Source: Ignavibacteriota bacterium (GTDB lineage: Bacteria; Bacteroidota; Ignavibacteria; UBA10030). Taken from it: a DNA stretch of 64,000 bases. Location: positions 35,976 to 99,975 of the forward strand of contig PMZI01000010.1 in assembly GCA_003170475.1 (NCBI GenBank). Direction: 5' to 3'. Numbering within the stretch: the stretch's first letter is position 1; each line of letters starts with the position of its first letter. Positions 54,995 through 63,798 of this stretch are shown here, piece after piece. Below the pieces are notes generated by a model. The model was not told where the DNA came from and ran no database searches. It saw only the letters and a list, made by a program, of their open reading frames with translations. Both the position numbers and the translations under genes were made by a program.

Positions 54995-55774
54995 TCAGGT
55001 GTTTTGTTGATAGCGATCGAGCTTGAAATTCTCCCCGAGATACAGTCGGCGAGCCTCCGGATCATTCGCGAGATACTCAGCTGTTCCGGATTTGAGGATC
55101 TTCCCCTCAAACAGAAGATACGAATGATCTGTAATGGAAAGCGTTTCGTGCACATTGTGATCGGTCACCAACACGCCGATATTTTTTTCCTTCAGCTTCA
55201 TAACGATCTTCATGATGTCTTCCACGGCGATAGGGTCGATTCCGGCAAACGGCTCGTCGAGCAGCATGAATTTCGGATCGAGAGCAAGTGCGCGAGCGAT
55301 TTCCGTCCGACGCCGTTCACCCCCGGAGAGCACATATCCCTTGCTCTTCACGAGATGCGTAAGCCCAAAATCTTCCAGGAGGCGGTCACATTTCTCCTCG
55401 CGCACATTGCGAGGCATGTCGCTTATTTCAAGGACTGCGAGAAGGTTGTCACGAACGGTCAGCCGACGGAAGACAGATGCTTCCTGAGGTAAGTATCCGA
55501 TCCCAAGCCTTGCCCTCTCGTACATCGGCATACTGGTAATTTCTTTGCCATCGGCAAAGACCCGTCCCCCGTTGGGTCGGACCATTCCGACAATCATGTA
55601 GAACGTCGTCGTCTTGCCGGCGCCGTTCGGACCCAACAAGCCGACGATTTCGCCCTGGCGCACCTGAATGGTGACCTGGTTCACGACAGTGCGACTCTTG
55701 TATCGCTTGACCAAACCATCGGATCGTAATATGCTCCGACGGTCCTGCGCGGGTGCGTCACTCATAGGAATCAT
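54995..55774 (-). CDS. lptB: LPS export ABC transporter ATP-binding protein
   Basis: 259 residues. The ATPase that powers LPS extraction from the inner membrane with LptF and LptG (not in this window). Walker A GPNGAGKTTTFY, signature LSGGERRRTEIARAL, Walker B FMLLDEPFAGIDPI and the H-loop TDHNVHETL are complete. Start ambiguous: ATG at 55774 or 55765; both overlap the end of the OstA-like gene. Confidence 0.97.
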   Translation of the reverse strand: MIPMSDAPAQDRRSILRSDGLVKRYKSRTVVNQVTIQVRQGEIVGLLGPNGAGKTTTFYMIVGMVRPNGGRVFADGKEITSMPMYERARLGIGYLPQEASVFRRLTVRDNLLAVLEISDMPRNVREEKCDRLLEDFGLTHLVKSKGYVLSGGERRRTEIARALALDPKFMLLDEPFAGIDPIAVEDIMKIVMKLKEKNIGVLVTDHNVHETLSITDHSYLLFEGKILKSGTAEYLANDPEARRLYLGENFKLDRYQQNT

Positions 55775-57059
55775 AGACCATTCTCAGCTGCTTGCGTTTG
55801 GGCCGATCCGGAATCCAACTGAAGCCGTCAAGGTTGTACTCGTGCTCACGATTCATGATCATGTGCTCAGGAAAGTACCTCCCTTCGACACCGCCGACAA
55901 TTTTGATGCGATCAATTTTGCCGCTAACAAATTCCATGAGAATGCGATCACCACTTGACCGATTGACGCCGTTCGGTTCTGCGCCGTCAAACAGGTAATA
56001 GAGACTTGTCGCTGTCCGATCAGCATCAATCCCGACAATCTTCCCGTTCAGGAAGTGCATCGTGATTTCCCGCGCCGACAGCTGATTGTATCTCATACGG
56101 TGGACCGAATCCACCCGCGATACTGCAAAGGCGTGTCCATGGACAAACACCGTCTCAAGCTTGCGTTCGCGCGTACGGACGACAATCGAATCGCCGGTCA
56201 ACTGGTTTTCGGCATGCCACACGACGGGCTTATTTCGAAGAATAACACGGTCACCCTTAAGAAAGTAGACGGCATCACCGCAGCGCGCTGCAAAATCGGT
56301 TCGCGCCATCTCCACTCTGCCGCGTGCAATGAAGTAACTCGAAGTGTCCTGAAATGCCTCCATGAACGACCCCGTCACCAGCAGCGTATCGATCCCCCCA
56401 CTCGAGGTCGAGTCGATTTGCATCAACCTCGGTCGCCTCGGCACTACCGTGTACTTTCTCTGTTCAAAGTGAATCACCGAATCGCCGAACACCGTCAGGT
56501 TGTTCTCCGGGCTGAAGATGCTCACGTTCCCGACACTGATCGACTTCCCCTCATTCTCGAAGTACGTCAGCGAATCGGAATCCGTCGACGAACTCGAATC
56601 AACAACATGCACCGAACCATAAAACTCCGAACGTTTTTCATTCGCCCAATATTTGCCGCGGCTCGAAGTCAGGACCATGCGACCTCGTGTAAGTCGAACA
56701 CCGTTTGGCATTTCTGCCCGCCGCTCGTCCCCAAAATAGAGGCCATAATTCGAGCTAAGGGAGACGCTGTCACGAATTATTTTCACATTCCCAAACAACT
56801 GAACCACATTCGTTTGAAGATTCCGCAGTGCGGAATCGCACCAGATCGTTACTTTTCCCGTTGGAGAAGGCTGAACCATATGCACGGTGCCGATGAGCGC
56901 CTGGATCTGCTGAGTGCCGACAGATCTCACATCAAGTACCTGCGTTGGCGGAAGCACCTCGAATGCCTTCTGCTGGGCGTAGACCCAGCCGGTCGAGATG
57001 ACTCCACCGAGAAGCAACAGCTGAAGCGGAGATTTGATTGAGTGGAGTATCATCCTCAT
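55758..57059 (-). CDS. lptA: LptA-like periplasmic LPS transport protein (long OstA-type)
   Basis: 433 residues from the ATG at 57059, which overlaps the lptC stop as ATGA; the track ORF reads in from lptC. A signal peptide (LLLLGGVISTGWVYAQ) is followed by repeated OstA beta strands (VVQLFGNVKIIRDSVSLSSNYGLYF, SEFYGSVHVVDSSSSTDSDSLTYFENEG, GDAVYFLKGDRVILRNKPVVW). This is more than twice as long as E. coli LptA; long OstA-like proteins are usual in Bacteroidota-like lineages. It would form the periplasmic bridge for LPS between LptC and LptD. Confidence 0.88.
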   Translation of the reverse strand: MRMILHSIKSPLQLLLLGGVISTGWVYAQQKAFEVLPPTQVLDVRSVGTQQIQALIGTVHMVQPSPTGKVTIWCDSALRNLQTNVVQLFGNVKIIRDSVSLSSNYGLYFGDERRAEMPNGVRLTRGRMVLTSSRGKYWANEKRSEFYGSVHVVDSSSSTDSDSLTYFENEGKSISVGNVSIFSPENNLTVFGDSVIHFEQRKYTVVPRRPRLMQIDSTSSGGIDTLLVTGSFMEAFQDTSSYFIARGRVEMARTDFAARCGDAVYFLKGDRVILRNKPVVWHAENQLTGDSIVVRTRERKLETVFVHGHAFAVSRVDSVHRMRYNQLSAREITMHFLNGKIVGIDADRTATSLYYLFDGAEPNGVNRSSGDRILMEFVSGKIDRIKIVGGVEGRYFPEHMIMNREHEYNLDGFSWIPDRPKRKQLRMVYDSYE

Positions 57060-57607
57060 TTGTCCGGCCGAACCTGCGCAGTCACCTTGAAAATCTTGTA
57101 GTTCCTCAACCGTTGGTCGGATTCGAATCCCTGGCCTTGAACCCTCTCTTTGGGCGAAACAATCGCCACGTAGTCCGACGTGTGGATCAGTCGACGCTGA
57201 TTGTCCCAAAAGAGCCTTTCAGACCGGAGCCTCGTGCTGTCGTCAGAAACAACCAGCACGTTCCCAAAAGCATCAATGTCGTACGTTCGCTCGTTGACCT
57301 TGCCGTGCAAGGCGGTCATCGTTGTCGTTTGCTTTCCAAGCTCGTTGAAGAAATATACGACGACACCAGAATCCAGAAGCGTTTCCTGCGGGCTGTCGAA
57401 TTTTCGGATGTACCCTGCTATGATTTTTGCCTGAACTCTACCCGAATCAGATATGATAACCGTGCTGTGCCAGCTTTCCTGCTGCGGGCCATGCTTTGTG
57501 TCGATACCCTGAAGAACGCTGGGCCGTATTTTCTCTCCACAGGCAGAAAGGCCAAGCGTCAACACCGCGACACTCAGGAGAACCGCTGCACGGATAGACG
57601 ATTTCAT
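57056..57607 (-). CDS. lptC: LPS export protein LptC (lipoprotein form)
   Basis: 183 residues. A signal peptide and lipobox LTLGLSACGEK in place of the usual single membrane helix; then the beta-jellyroll LptC fold (STVIISDSGRVQAKIIAGYIRKF, NELGKQTTTMTALHGKVNERTYDIDAFGNVLVVSDDSTRL, FWDNQRRLIHTSDYVAI). It hands LPS from LptB2FG to LptA. Overlaps both neighbours by ATGA. Confidence 0.92.
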   Translation of the reverse strand: MKSSIRAAVLLSVAVLTLGLSACGEKIRPSVLQGIDTKHGPQQESWHSTVIISDSGRVQAKIIAGYIRKFDSPQETLLDSGVVVYFFNELGKQTTTMTALHGKVNERTYDIDAFGNVLVVSDDSTRLRSERLFWDNQRRLIHTSDYVAIVSPKERVQGQGFESDQRLRNYKIFKVTAQVRPDK

Positions 57608-58584
57608 CCGACAGCATCCTGCCGCAACCCGGCCTTCACGAGATCGTGCAGATGGAGCATCCCCACCGGGCGATGCTGTTCGTCAACGACTACCAACTGG
57701 GTGATATTGAAGGACTCCATCTCCTCAAGTGCCGTGGCCGCGAGAAGTCCTTTTCGAATCGTCTTGGGATTCTTCGTCATTGCATCGGCTGCGGTGACGT
57801 TAGTGACATCCTTCGTTCGATGAAGAAGTCTTCGCAAATCGCCGTCCGTAACAATTCCTCGCAACCTTCCCCCCGAATCGATCACACAGGTTGCTCCGAG
57901 ACGCTTTGAGGTCATTTCAACAATCGCGTCAGAAAGCGGGACCTCTTCCCGAACGACCGGGACATTTGCCCCCAACACCATCATTTCCTCGACACGGAGC
58001 AGAAGTCTCTTCCCGAGATTGCCTCCCGGATGGAACATCGCAAATTCTTCCTTCGTAAATCCTCTTCTATCGAGCAGAGCAATTGCCAAAGCATCCCCGA
58101 GCGCCAACGTTGCAGTGGTCGAAGCGGTAGGAGCAAGATCATGCGGACACGCTTCCTCCTTCACACTTGTGTCGAGGACAATATCGCACTGTTGCGCAAG
58201 TTGGGACCCAAGGGTACCAACCATCGCAATGATCTTGACTCCGATCCTTCGAAACATCGGCAACAGCTGCCGGATTTCTTCAGTGTCACCGCTCTTCGAA
58301 AGGCAGATGACAACATCCTCCTCCCGCACCATGCCAAGATCCCCGTGAACTGCATCTGAAGGGTGTAAGAAAACCGCCGCTGTGCCCGTGGAGTTCATGG
58401 TGGCGACAATTTTCCGCGCGACGAGCCCTGACTTTCCCATTCCCGTCACGATCACTCGTCCCGTGCTGTTGAAAATGAGGTCAACTGCTGCGGCAAAGCG
58501 GTCGTCGATTCTAAGCGCTAACGCCTCGAGTGCTTCAGCTTCAATCCGAATAACCTGTTTACCCCGTTCGATGGATGTGCTCAT
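57604..58584 (-). CDS. kdsD: Arabinose-5-phosphate isomerase (KpsF/GutQ family)
   Basis: 326 residues from the ATG at 58584; the track start is 30 codons early. SIS domain with GMGKSGLVARKIVATMNSTG and HPSDAVHGDLGMV, then two CBS domains (about 205-325). It converts ribulose-5-phosphate to arabinose-5-phosphate, the first step of Kdo synthesis. Overlaps lptC by ATGA and acts with kdsA and kdsC in the same operon. Confidence 0.95.
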   Translation of the reverse strand: MSTSIERGKQVIRIEAEALEALALRIDDRFAAAVDLIFNSTGRVIVTGMGKSGLVARKIVATMNSTGTAAVFLHPSDAVHGDLGMVREEDVVICLSKSGDTEEIRQLLPMFRRIGVKIIAMVGTLGSQLAQQCDIVLDTSVKEEACPHDLAPTASTTATLALGDALAIALLDRRGFTKEEFAMFHPGGNLGKRLLLRVEEMMVLGANVPVVREEVPLSDAIVEMTSKRLGATCVIDSGGRLRGIVTDGDLRRLLHRTKDVTNVTAADAMTKNPKTIRKGLLAATALEEMESFNITQLVVVDEQHRPVGMLHLHDLVKAGLRQDAVG

Positions 58585-58604
58585 ATGATCTCTTGGGTTC
58601 AGAT

Positions 58605-59405
58605 CTAGAATTCTTTTTTGTGTCCTGGCTGCTTCTTCTTCCCCGTGAGGGTCCCAACAATACCTTGAATCCAATTCACCTTGTGTTGACCAGCCAAGAT
58701 CAGGTCTCCTGCCAGCGCCACTTTATTTCGAAGTTGGTTGTACGACGCAAAGGCACTGATCAAATCGGAATCACTGTATGCACCCGGAAGCTCAAACAGG
58801 CTCTTCGGATCGAGAGCGATCTTTGGATCATGGATGCCCGTTTGGAGCATAAGCTCGTTGTAGAAACCGGTGACCGGTATCAAGGCATTCACCCCGGTCT
58901 GTCCATCTTGCACCCATATCCGATGATCTTTGCTGCACAGGACAAGGACGAGAGCCTGACCGGCTGTTGTCGCCATTGTGACTTCGCGAATCCTAGAACG
59001 GCATGATGGGCAAGGCTGCGATGGCAGCCATTCCGAAAAACTCCACCTTCGAATCTGCCGAAGCGCCGCAAGGTCGATGCAGTCTGAGCCACCTTCCAAC
59101 TCGAACTCAAGCTGCCTGCCGAATCGTTCGCGAAGACTGATGGTCAGGGCACCCAGCGCGTGCTCCACAACGCCGTATGCAAGGAGCTGAGGGAGCGGAG
59201 AGTCGATATCGACAACCCACCCCGGCTCCGCAAGGATATAATTGCCTTCACCGCGACGTCCAGCGGCTACAACAGGCCACGCTTCAACGAACGTCCTGTA
59301 CTCAGCATAGCCGGATCGCTCTTTTGGCAACACCCACAAAAGGAGATCGCGCTCAAGCGAGTCCAGCTCGCGAGGGAACCGCGCCAAGGAACTCATCACA
59401 GGCAT
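58605..59405 (-). CDS. Protein of unknown function inside the Kdo-LPS operon
   Basis: 266 residues, soluble, no signal peptide or membrane segment. I do not recognise a family. Features: an N-terminal ELDSLERDLLLWVLPKERSGYAEY segment, a central SQPCPSCRSRIREV that could be half of a zinc site together with LVLCSKDHRI, and a helical C-terminus with KVALAGDLILAGQHKVNWIQGIVGTLTGKKK. It sits between kdsC and kdsD with 1-bp and 20-bp gaps, so it is almost certainly translated with them and may serve lipid A-Kdo biology. Confidence 0.85.
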   Translation of the reverse strand: MPVMSSLARFPRELDSLERDLLLWVLPKERSGYAEYRTFVEAWPVVAAGRRGEGNYILAEPGWVVDIDSPLPQLLAYGVVEHALGALTISLRERFGRQLEFELEGGSDCIDLAALRQIRRWSFSEWLPSQPCPSCRSRIREVTMATTAGQALVLVLCSKDHRIWVQDGQTGVNALIPVTGFYNELMLQTGIHDPKIALDPKSLFELPGAYSDSDLISAFASYNQLRNKVALAGDLILAGQHKVNWIQGIVGTLTGKKKQPGHKKEF

Positions 59406-59406
59406 C

Positions 59407-59907
59407 CTACAATTGAGCGTTTACAATCATATCGATCACTTCCCGAACCGCTCCTTCTCCCCCTCTACGCATGCAGATGTAGTGGACAACCTTGCGCACA
59501 TTCAGGACAGCATCTGCAGGAGCAGCGGAAAACCCTACACGCTCGAGGACTGGAAGATCCGGCTCATCGTCACCAACATAAGCAATCTCCGCATCCTGCA
59601 AGCCGAATTTCTTCTTGATGCGGTTGTATGCATTAAGCTTATCGTGGAGATTCTGATGAAGTTCAGTGATACCGAGCTCCTCAGCCCTCCTCACAATGAT
59701 GCTGGAGACCCTTCCCGTGATAATGCCGACCGGGATGCCGAATCTCTTGAGTTTGACGATCCCGTATCCATCTTTAACATTGAATTTCTTGAACTGTTCT
59801 CCCTTGCCGGAATAGTACAAGCCTCCGTCGGTCATGACGCCGTCGACGTCAAGAAGGAGAAGCCGAATCCTGCGAAGCGCTGATCGTCTGGGGCGTTTCG
59901 TTGGCAA
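59407..59907 (-). CDS. kdsC: 3-deoxy-D-manno-octulosonate-8-phosphate phosphatase
   Basis: 166 residues of the HAD-like C0 cap-less family. LLLLDVDGVMTDGGLYY carries the nucleophile Asp; IITGRVSSI and the YVGDDEPDLPVL magnesium-site motif follow. It dephosphorylates Kdo-8-P, the step after KdsA. 20 bp after kdsA. Confidence 0.96.
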   Translation of the reverse strand: MPTKRPRRSALRRIRLLLLDVDGVMTDGGLYYSGKGEQFKKFNVKDGYGIVKLKRFGIPVGIITGRVSSIIVRRAEELGITELHQNLHDKLNAYNRIKKKFGLQDAEIAYVGDDEPDLPVLERVGFSAAPADAVLNVRKVVHYICMRRGGEGAVREVIDMIVNAQL

Positions 59908-59927
59908 GTTCCGTCCTTGGGGGATTG

Positions 59928-60755
59928 CTACTTTTTGGGACTCTTTTTCACAACGGCATCGATTGCCGTAACCTGTTTGACAAGTTCATCAAGGAGGTCC
60001 AGCTTGAGTTGGCTCGCGGCATCGCTGAGAGCCCTGGGCGGGTTCGGATGTGTTTCAACAAAAATCGCATCGCACCCGGCAGCAACTCCCGCTCGCGCAA
60101 TCGGGAAAATGAACTCAGGCTGCCCCCCACTTCGTGTCGACTCCCCGCCGGGTAATTGGACAGAGTGAGTCGCATCGAGAACTACCGGAAATCCGGAACG
60201 CCGCATGATCGCGAGCGACCGCATATCAACAACGAGATTGTGATAGCCAAATGTCGTGCCCCGTTCGGTGAGCAGAATTCTCTTGTTGCCCGTCGACGAC
60301 ACTTTTTCGGCTGCGAGCCTCATATCCTCCGGGGCCAAGAACTGCCCCTTCTTGATATTGACGACTTTGCCGGTCTTCCCGGCCGCCTGAAGGAGTTCGG
60401 TTTGTCTGCAGAGAAAGGCGGGAATCTGAAGAATATCCACCACTTTGGACGCCTGCACGGCCTCCTCCGATGTGTGGATGTCGGTCAGAATCGGGATTCC
60501 GTATCGCTTCCTGACCTCTGCAAGAATCGCAAGCGCTTCTTCCATTCCAATGGAAGAGAATGAACGAACGCTTGTACGGTTCGCTTTCTTGTATGAGGAC
60601 TTGAAAATCAGGGGAATCCGACGACGTTCGGCGATGCGAACAATTCGCTCTGCTGTCGCAAGCAGCGATTTCCTGCTCTCGACAACACACGGTCCTGCGA
60701 TGAGAACGAGAGGATTGTTGCCGCCGATTCTTATGTCACCAACCTTGACGACCAA
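59928..60755 (-). CDS. kdsA: 3-deoxy-D-manno-octulosonate-8-phosphate synthase
   Basis: 275 residues starting with TTG: GAAGGG lies six bases before it and no ATG is available in frame. Condenses arabinose-5-phosphate with PEP. Motifs: LVLIAGPCVVES (a Cys where E. coli has Asn, as in metal-dependent class II enzymes), FKSSYKKANRTSVRS, LTERGTTFGYHNLVVDMR, HPNPPRALSDAASQL. First gene of the nine-gene minus-strand operon; divergent from ispE across 155 bp. Confidence 0.95.
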   Translation of the reverse strand: MVVKVGDIRIGGNNPLVLIAGPCVVESRKSLLATAERIVRIAERRRIPLIFKSSYKKANRTSVRSFSSIGMEEALAILAEVRKRYGIPILTDIHTSEEAVQASKVVDILQIPAFLCRQTELLQAAGKTGKVVNIKKGQFLAPEDMRLAAEKVSSTGNKRILLTERGTTFGYHNLVVDMRSLAIMRRSGFPVVLDATHSVQLPGGESTRSGGQPEFIFPIARAGVAAGCDAIFVETHPNPPRALSDAASQLKLDLLDELVKQVTAIDAVVKKSPKK

Positions 60756-60910
60756 GCGTTTCCCTTCAATACAATGCTCTTTTCCATCTGTTCAAGTGTC
60801 ATGAACTTACGAAAAAATGCCACAACAATCAAAAAACAGCACCAGACGGGCATCCTTGCTTCTCCTCGCTTATTGCCGTATTTTTAGCGTTAGAATAATC
60901 TCATCACCTG

Positions 60911-61765
60911 ATGAACGTCCGAGCATACGCAAAAATCAATATTGGACTGCACGTCCTCGGCAAACGACCCGACGGGTACCACAACATCGAGACGGTTTTC
61001 CGCCTGATCGACCTGTATGACGAGCTGGAATTTGTGCAAGACGACGAGGGAATCTCTTTCACTTCCGACAGTCCTGTACTTGTGAACGACGATACCAATC
61101 TCTGCATACGGGCTGCACATCTTCTCCGCGAGCTTACCGGTATTCACATGGGTGTGGAGATCACGCTGAAGAAACGAATTCCCCTCGGCTCCGGTCTGGG
61201 CGGAGGGAGTTCGGATGCTGCCGCCGTTCTCAAAGGCCTCACGAAACTGTGGGCGCTGGATATTTCAACCGAAGAGCTGCAAACCGTCAGCGCGACTCTG
61301 GGATCCGACGTTCCGTTCTTCTTCACCTCTCAGACCGCCTTTGCCACAGGCAGGGGCGAACTGCTGGCGCCGTTTGCATTGCAGATCCCATATTGGATTC
61401 TTGTCGTTACTCCCGATATTCATGTATCGACACTGTGGGCGTATTCGAATATGCGCCTGAAACAAGTCCCGAGTCGGACCGACCTGCGGGAACTTCTGCA
61501 AACCGCCATCAACAAACCTGAACTCCTCCGGACCAGTCTCACGAACGACTTCGAACAGACAGTCTTCAGGGAATTCGGCGATATCGCAAAACTCAAGGAG
61601 ACGCTCCTGAAGGAAGGTGCTGATGTTGCATTGATGAGCGGAAGCGGTTCCTCCGTTTTCGCCTTCTTTTCCTCTGAGGTAAAAGCAAAGCGCTTGAGTT
61701 CTGAACTTTCAAAGAGATACTTTGTGTCACTCACTGAGCCCCAGTTCAAACCCGAGATCAACTAA
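60911..61765 (+). CDS. ispE: 4-diphosphocytidyl-2-C-methyl-D-erythritol kinase
   Basis: 284 residues of the GHMP kinase family. Phosphorylates CDP-ME in the MEP isoprenoid pathway. Motifs: YAKINIGLHVLGKRPDGYHNIETVF, the ATP loop IPLGSGLGGGSSDAAAVLKGL, and C-terminal MSGSGSSVFAFF. Works upstream of IspG in the same route. Confidence 0.97.
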   Translation: MNVRAYAKINIGLHVLGKRPDGYHNIETVFRLIDLYDELEFVQDDEGISFTSDSPVLVNDDTNLCIRAAHLLRELTGIHMGVEITLKKRIPLGSGLGGGSSDAAAVLKGLTKLWALDISTEELQTVSATLGSDVPFFFTSQTAFATGRGELLAPFALQIPYWILVVTPDIHVSTLWAYSNMRLKQVPSRTDLRELLQTAINKPELLRTSLTNDFEQTVFREFGDIAKLKETLLKEGADVALMSGSGSSVFAFFSSEVKAKRLSSELSKRYFVSLTEPQFKPEIN

Positions 61766-61780
61766 CCTCAGCCTGAACCA

Positions 61781-63778
61781 GTGTCACTCCGAAAATCCTG
61801 CATTGACGCCTATCTCCTGAAGAACCTGCTGAGATTTGCCCTTCTTGCTCTTTTTGCACTTTCAAGCGCCAGTGCCCGGCAATTCGTTGCCTCCGATTCA
61901 TTGATCGGACTGCAGCCGGACTCTTTGCGTCCACCTCGCTACAAGACTCGGTTCATTCCTTTCATCGGGAATTTAGAACGCAGCGCCGATTCGACGAGCA
62001 GGCGTCACTCGACACAGTTCGTCCAGTCCGACGCGATATCTGCCGCCGATCTTCTCTGGCGCGAGCCCGGCGTCTTCATCCGGGACCTCGGTCAACCCGG
62101 ACAACCCATTCAATTGAATATTCGCGGCCTCGACGACCGGTCGGCTGCCCTCCTCCTTGATGGCCGCCCACTCCGGGACCCCATCACTGGCCGCTGCAAC
62201 CTCTATGACATCCCCATCGAGTATCTCGATCAGATCGAACTGGAGAACAGCTCTGCATCGCTCTTTGCCGCTCCCAATTCTGCCGGCGGAACGATCAATC
62301 TTGTCTCGCATCAGTACGACAATGTCCATCCGATGACAAAGCTGCGCTTTCTGCAAGGACCGTTCGGGCACATCCTGACTGATGGCATCTTTGCCCAGAA
62401 CCTTAGCCGCGGGGTGAACGCGATGTTTGGATTCCAGCGATTGGTAACCGACGGGAGATTTCCGAATTCGCAGTATGACTCATGGAACATTCGCGCGAGG
62501 GTGCGATACAATATCACGGAAAACCTGAACGTCTGGATAAGCGATTTCTACAACAAAGCAACGACGGGTCTCAACGGAGGGATCGATCCTTTCAACAGTC
62601 CAACCTTGTTCGATGAAGTGACCGCAGTGGTTCGCGACGAATCGACGGTTCAGACAGTGTCCCGGCATGACTTCACGCTCGGTCTTGTTGGGAAATTCCT
62701 TCCCGATACCACATCGAGGACCAAAGTGCTCCTCTATTATTCCATGATCGACCGCGAGTACTCCACCGGCGCAACACAATACACTCCGCCGACGTTCTCT
62801 GACATTCAGAAATCTTCACTCTGGGGGACCAAACTCGAGCAACAGATTGACCTCTCCCCCCTCGATATCGAATTAGGCGGTGAGATCGAACGGAGAATCA
62901 TTCAGAAAGGATTCTTCCTCCCGAAGCTTGCAGAAACCTACTCGAGTGCACAAGCCCGAGCCATCATTCGGCCATTCGAATGGCTCTCAGGTGAAAGCTC
63001 CGCGAGATTCGAGAGCCTTCGAAGTGACGATGCTCTTTCATGGAGTTTGAGAGTAGAGGGGGGAATCACCGATTGGCTCAGCATTTGGGGTGGACTCTCT
63101 CGAAGTGTCCGATTCCCGACAATCCAGGAGCTGTATTGGGCTGATTCTTCTCTCGTCCGACTCGGCTTGCCTGGAAAAGAGACTCACTCCGTGCTGGAAT
63201 TTGGATTTCAGATCAAGACAACTCCGCTGAGCGTCTCGTTGCAGGGATTTAAAAGAAGGATTGACAATGCCATTGTCTTGAGGCAAGCAGAAATCTTCAA
63301 CGACACTGCAGAGCAGTACATTATGTTCTTTCCTCAAGTGGACGTCCAGGGAATCGCTGCCGATATCTCCATGCGATTCTGGCGTTTCGCTTTGGCAGGA
63401 AACTTCACGTATACCGACTATCGACAACAAGAGAACTCGACTCAACCTTTTCCCCGATTTGCCTCCTTCAGCGAGTTCTCTTACAGCGACACATTTGGAG
63501 ATCGTGTTGTCGATTTGAAAGTCGCTGTCAGATTGAAGGCAATCAGCCGCCACTTTGGCCTCCAGCTCATTCCGGAGCAACTTTCCTTCACACAGCAGAA
63601 CTCGGCGCTCTCGCCGGGATTCGCTATGGTTGATTTCTACACCGTGGTAAGGATCGGTGATGCTCATGTATCGCTGACATGGGAGAACCCTTTCGGCGTC
63701 AACGCCATGATGGTCCCGTACTATCCCCTCTTAGGCAGAAATGTCAAGCTTGGAGTGAACTGGGTTTTTACAGATTGA
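61781..63778 (+). CDS. TonB-dependent outer-membrane receptor
   Basis: 665 residues beginning with GTG (no upstream ATG, weak ribosome-binding site). A signal peptide (LLRFALLALFALSSASA) precedes a plug domain (about 75-175: ISAADLLWREPGVFIRDLG, LNIRGLDDRSAALLLDGRPLRD, IELENSSASLFAAPNSAGGTINLV) and a beta-barrel made of alternating aromatic strands to the end. No clear TonB box was seen. The ligand (cobalamin, siderophore or sugar) cannot be determined. It begins 15 bp after ispE. Confidence 0.9.
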   Translation: MSLRKSCIDAYLLKNLLRFALLALFALSSASARQFVASDSLIGLQPDSLRPPRYKTRFIPFIGNLERSADSTSRRHSTQFVQSDAISAADLLWREPGVFIRDLGQPGQPIQLNIRGLDDRSAALLLDGRPLRDPITGRCNLYDIPIEYLDQIELENSSASLFAAPNSAGGTINLVSHQYDNVHPMTKLRFLQGPFGHILTDGIFAQNLSRGVNAMFGFQRLVTDGRFPNSQYDSWNIRARVRYNITENLNVWISDFYNKATTGLNGGIDPFNSPTLFDEVTAVVRDESTVQTVSRHDFTLGLVGKFLPDTTSRTKVLLYYSMIDREYSTGATQYTPPTFSDIQKSSLWGTKLEQQIDLSPLDIELGGEIERRIIQKGFFLPKLAETYSSAQARAIIRPFEWLSGESSARFESLRSDDALSWSLRVEGGITDWLSIWGGLSRSVRFPTIQELYWADSSLVRLGLPGKETHSVLEFGFQIKTTPLSVSLQGFKRRIDNAIVLRQAEIFNDTAEQYIMFFPQVDVQGIAADISMRFWRFALAGNFTYTDYRQQENSTQPFPRFASFSEFSYSDTFGDRVVDLKVAVRLKAISRHFGLQLIPEQLSFTQQNSALSPGFAMVDFYTVVRIGDAHVSLTWENPFGVNAMMVPYYPLLGRNVKLGVNWVFTD

Positions 63779-63798
63779 ACTGCGCACCTGAGGGGCAC

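Noticed and set aside
56055-57041. 328-codon plus-strand ORF opposite the OstA-like gene
   Set aside because: Arg/His-rich shadow of a strongly supported gene in an overlapping operon.
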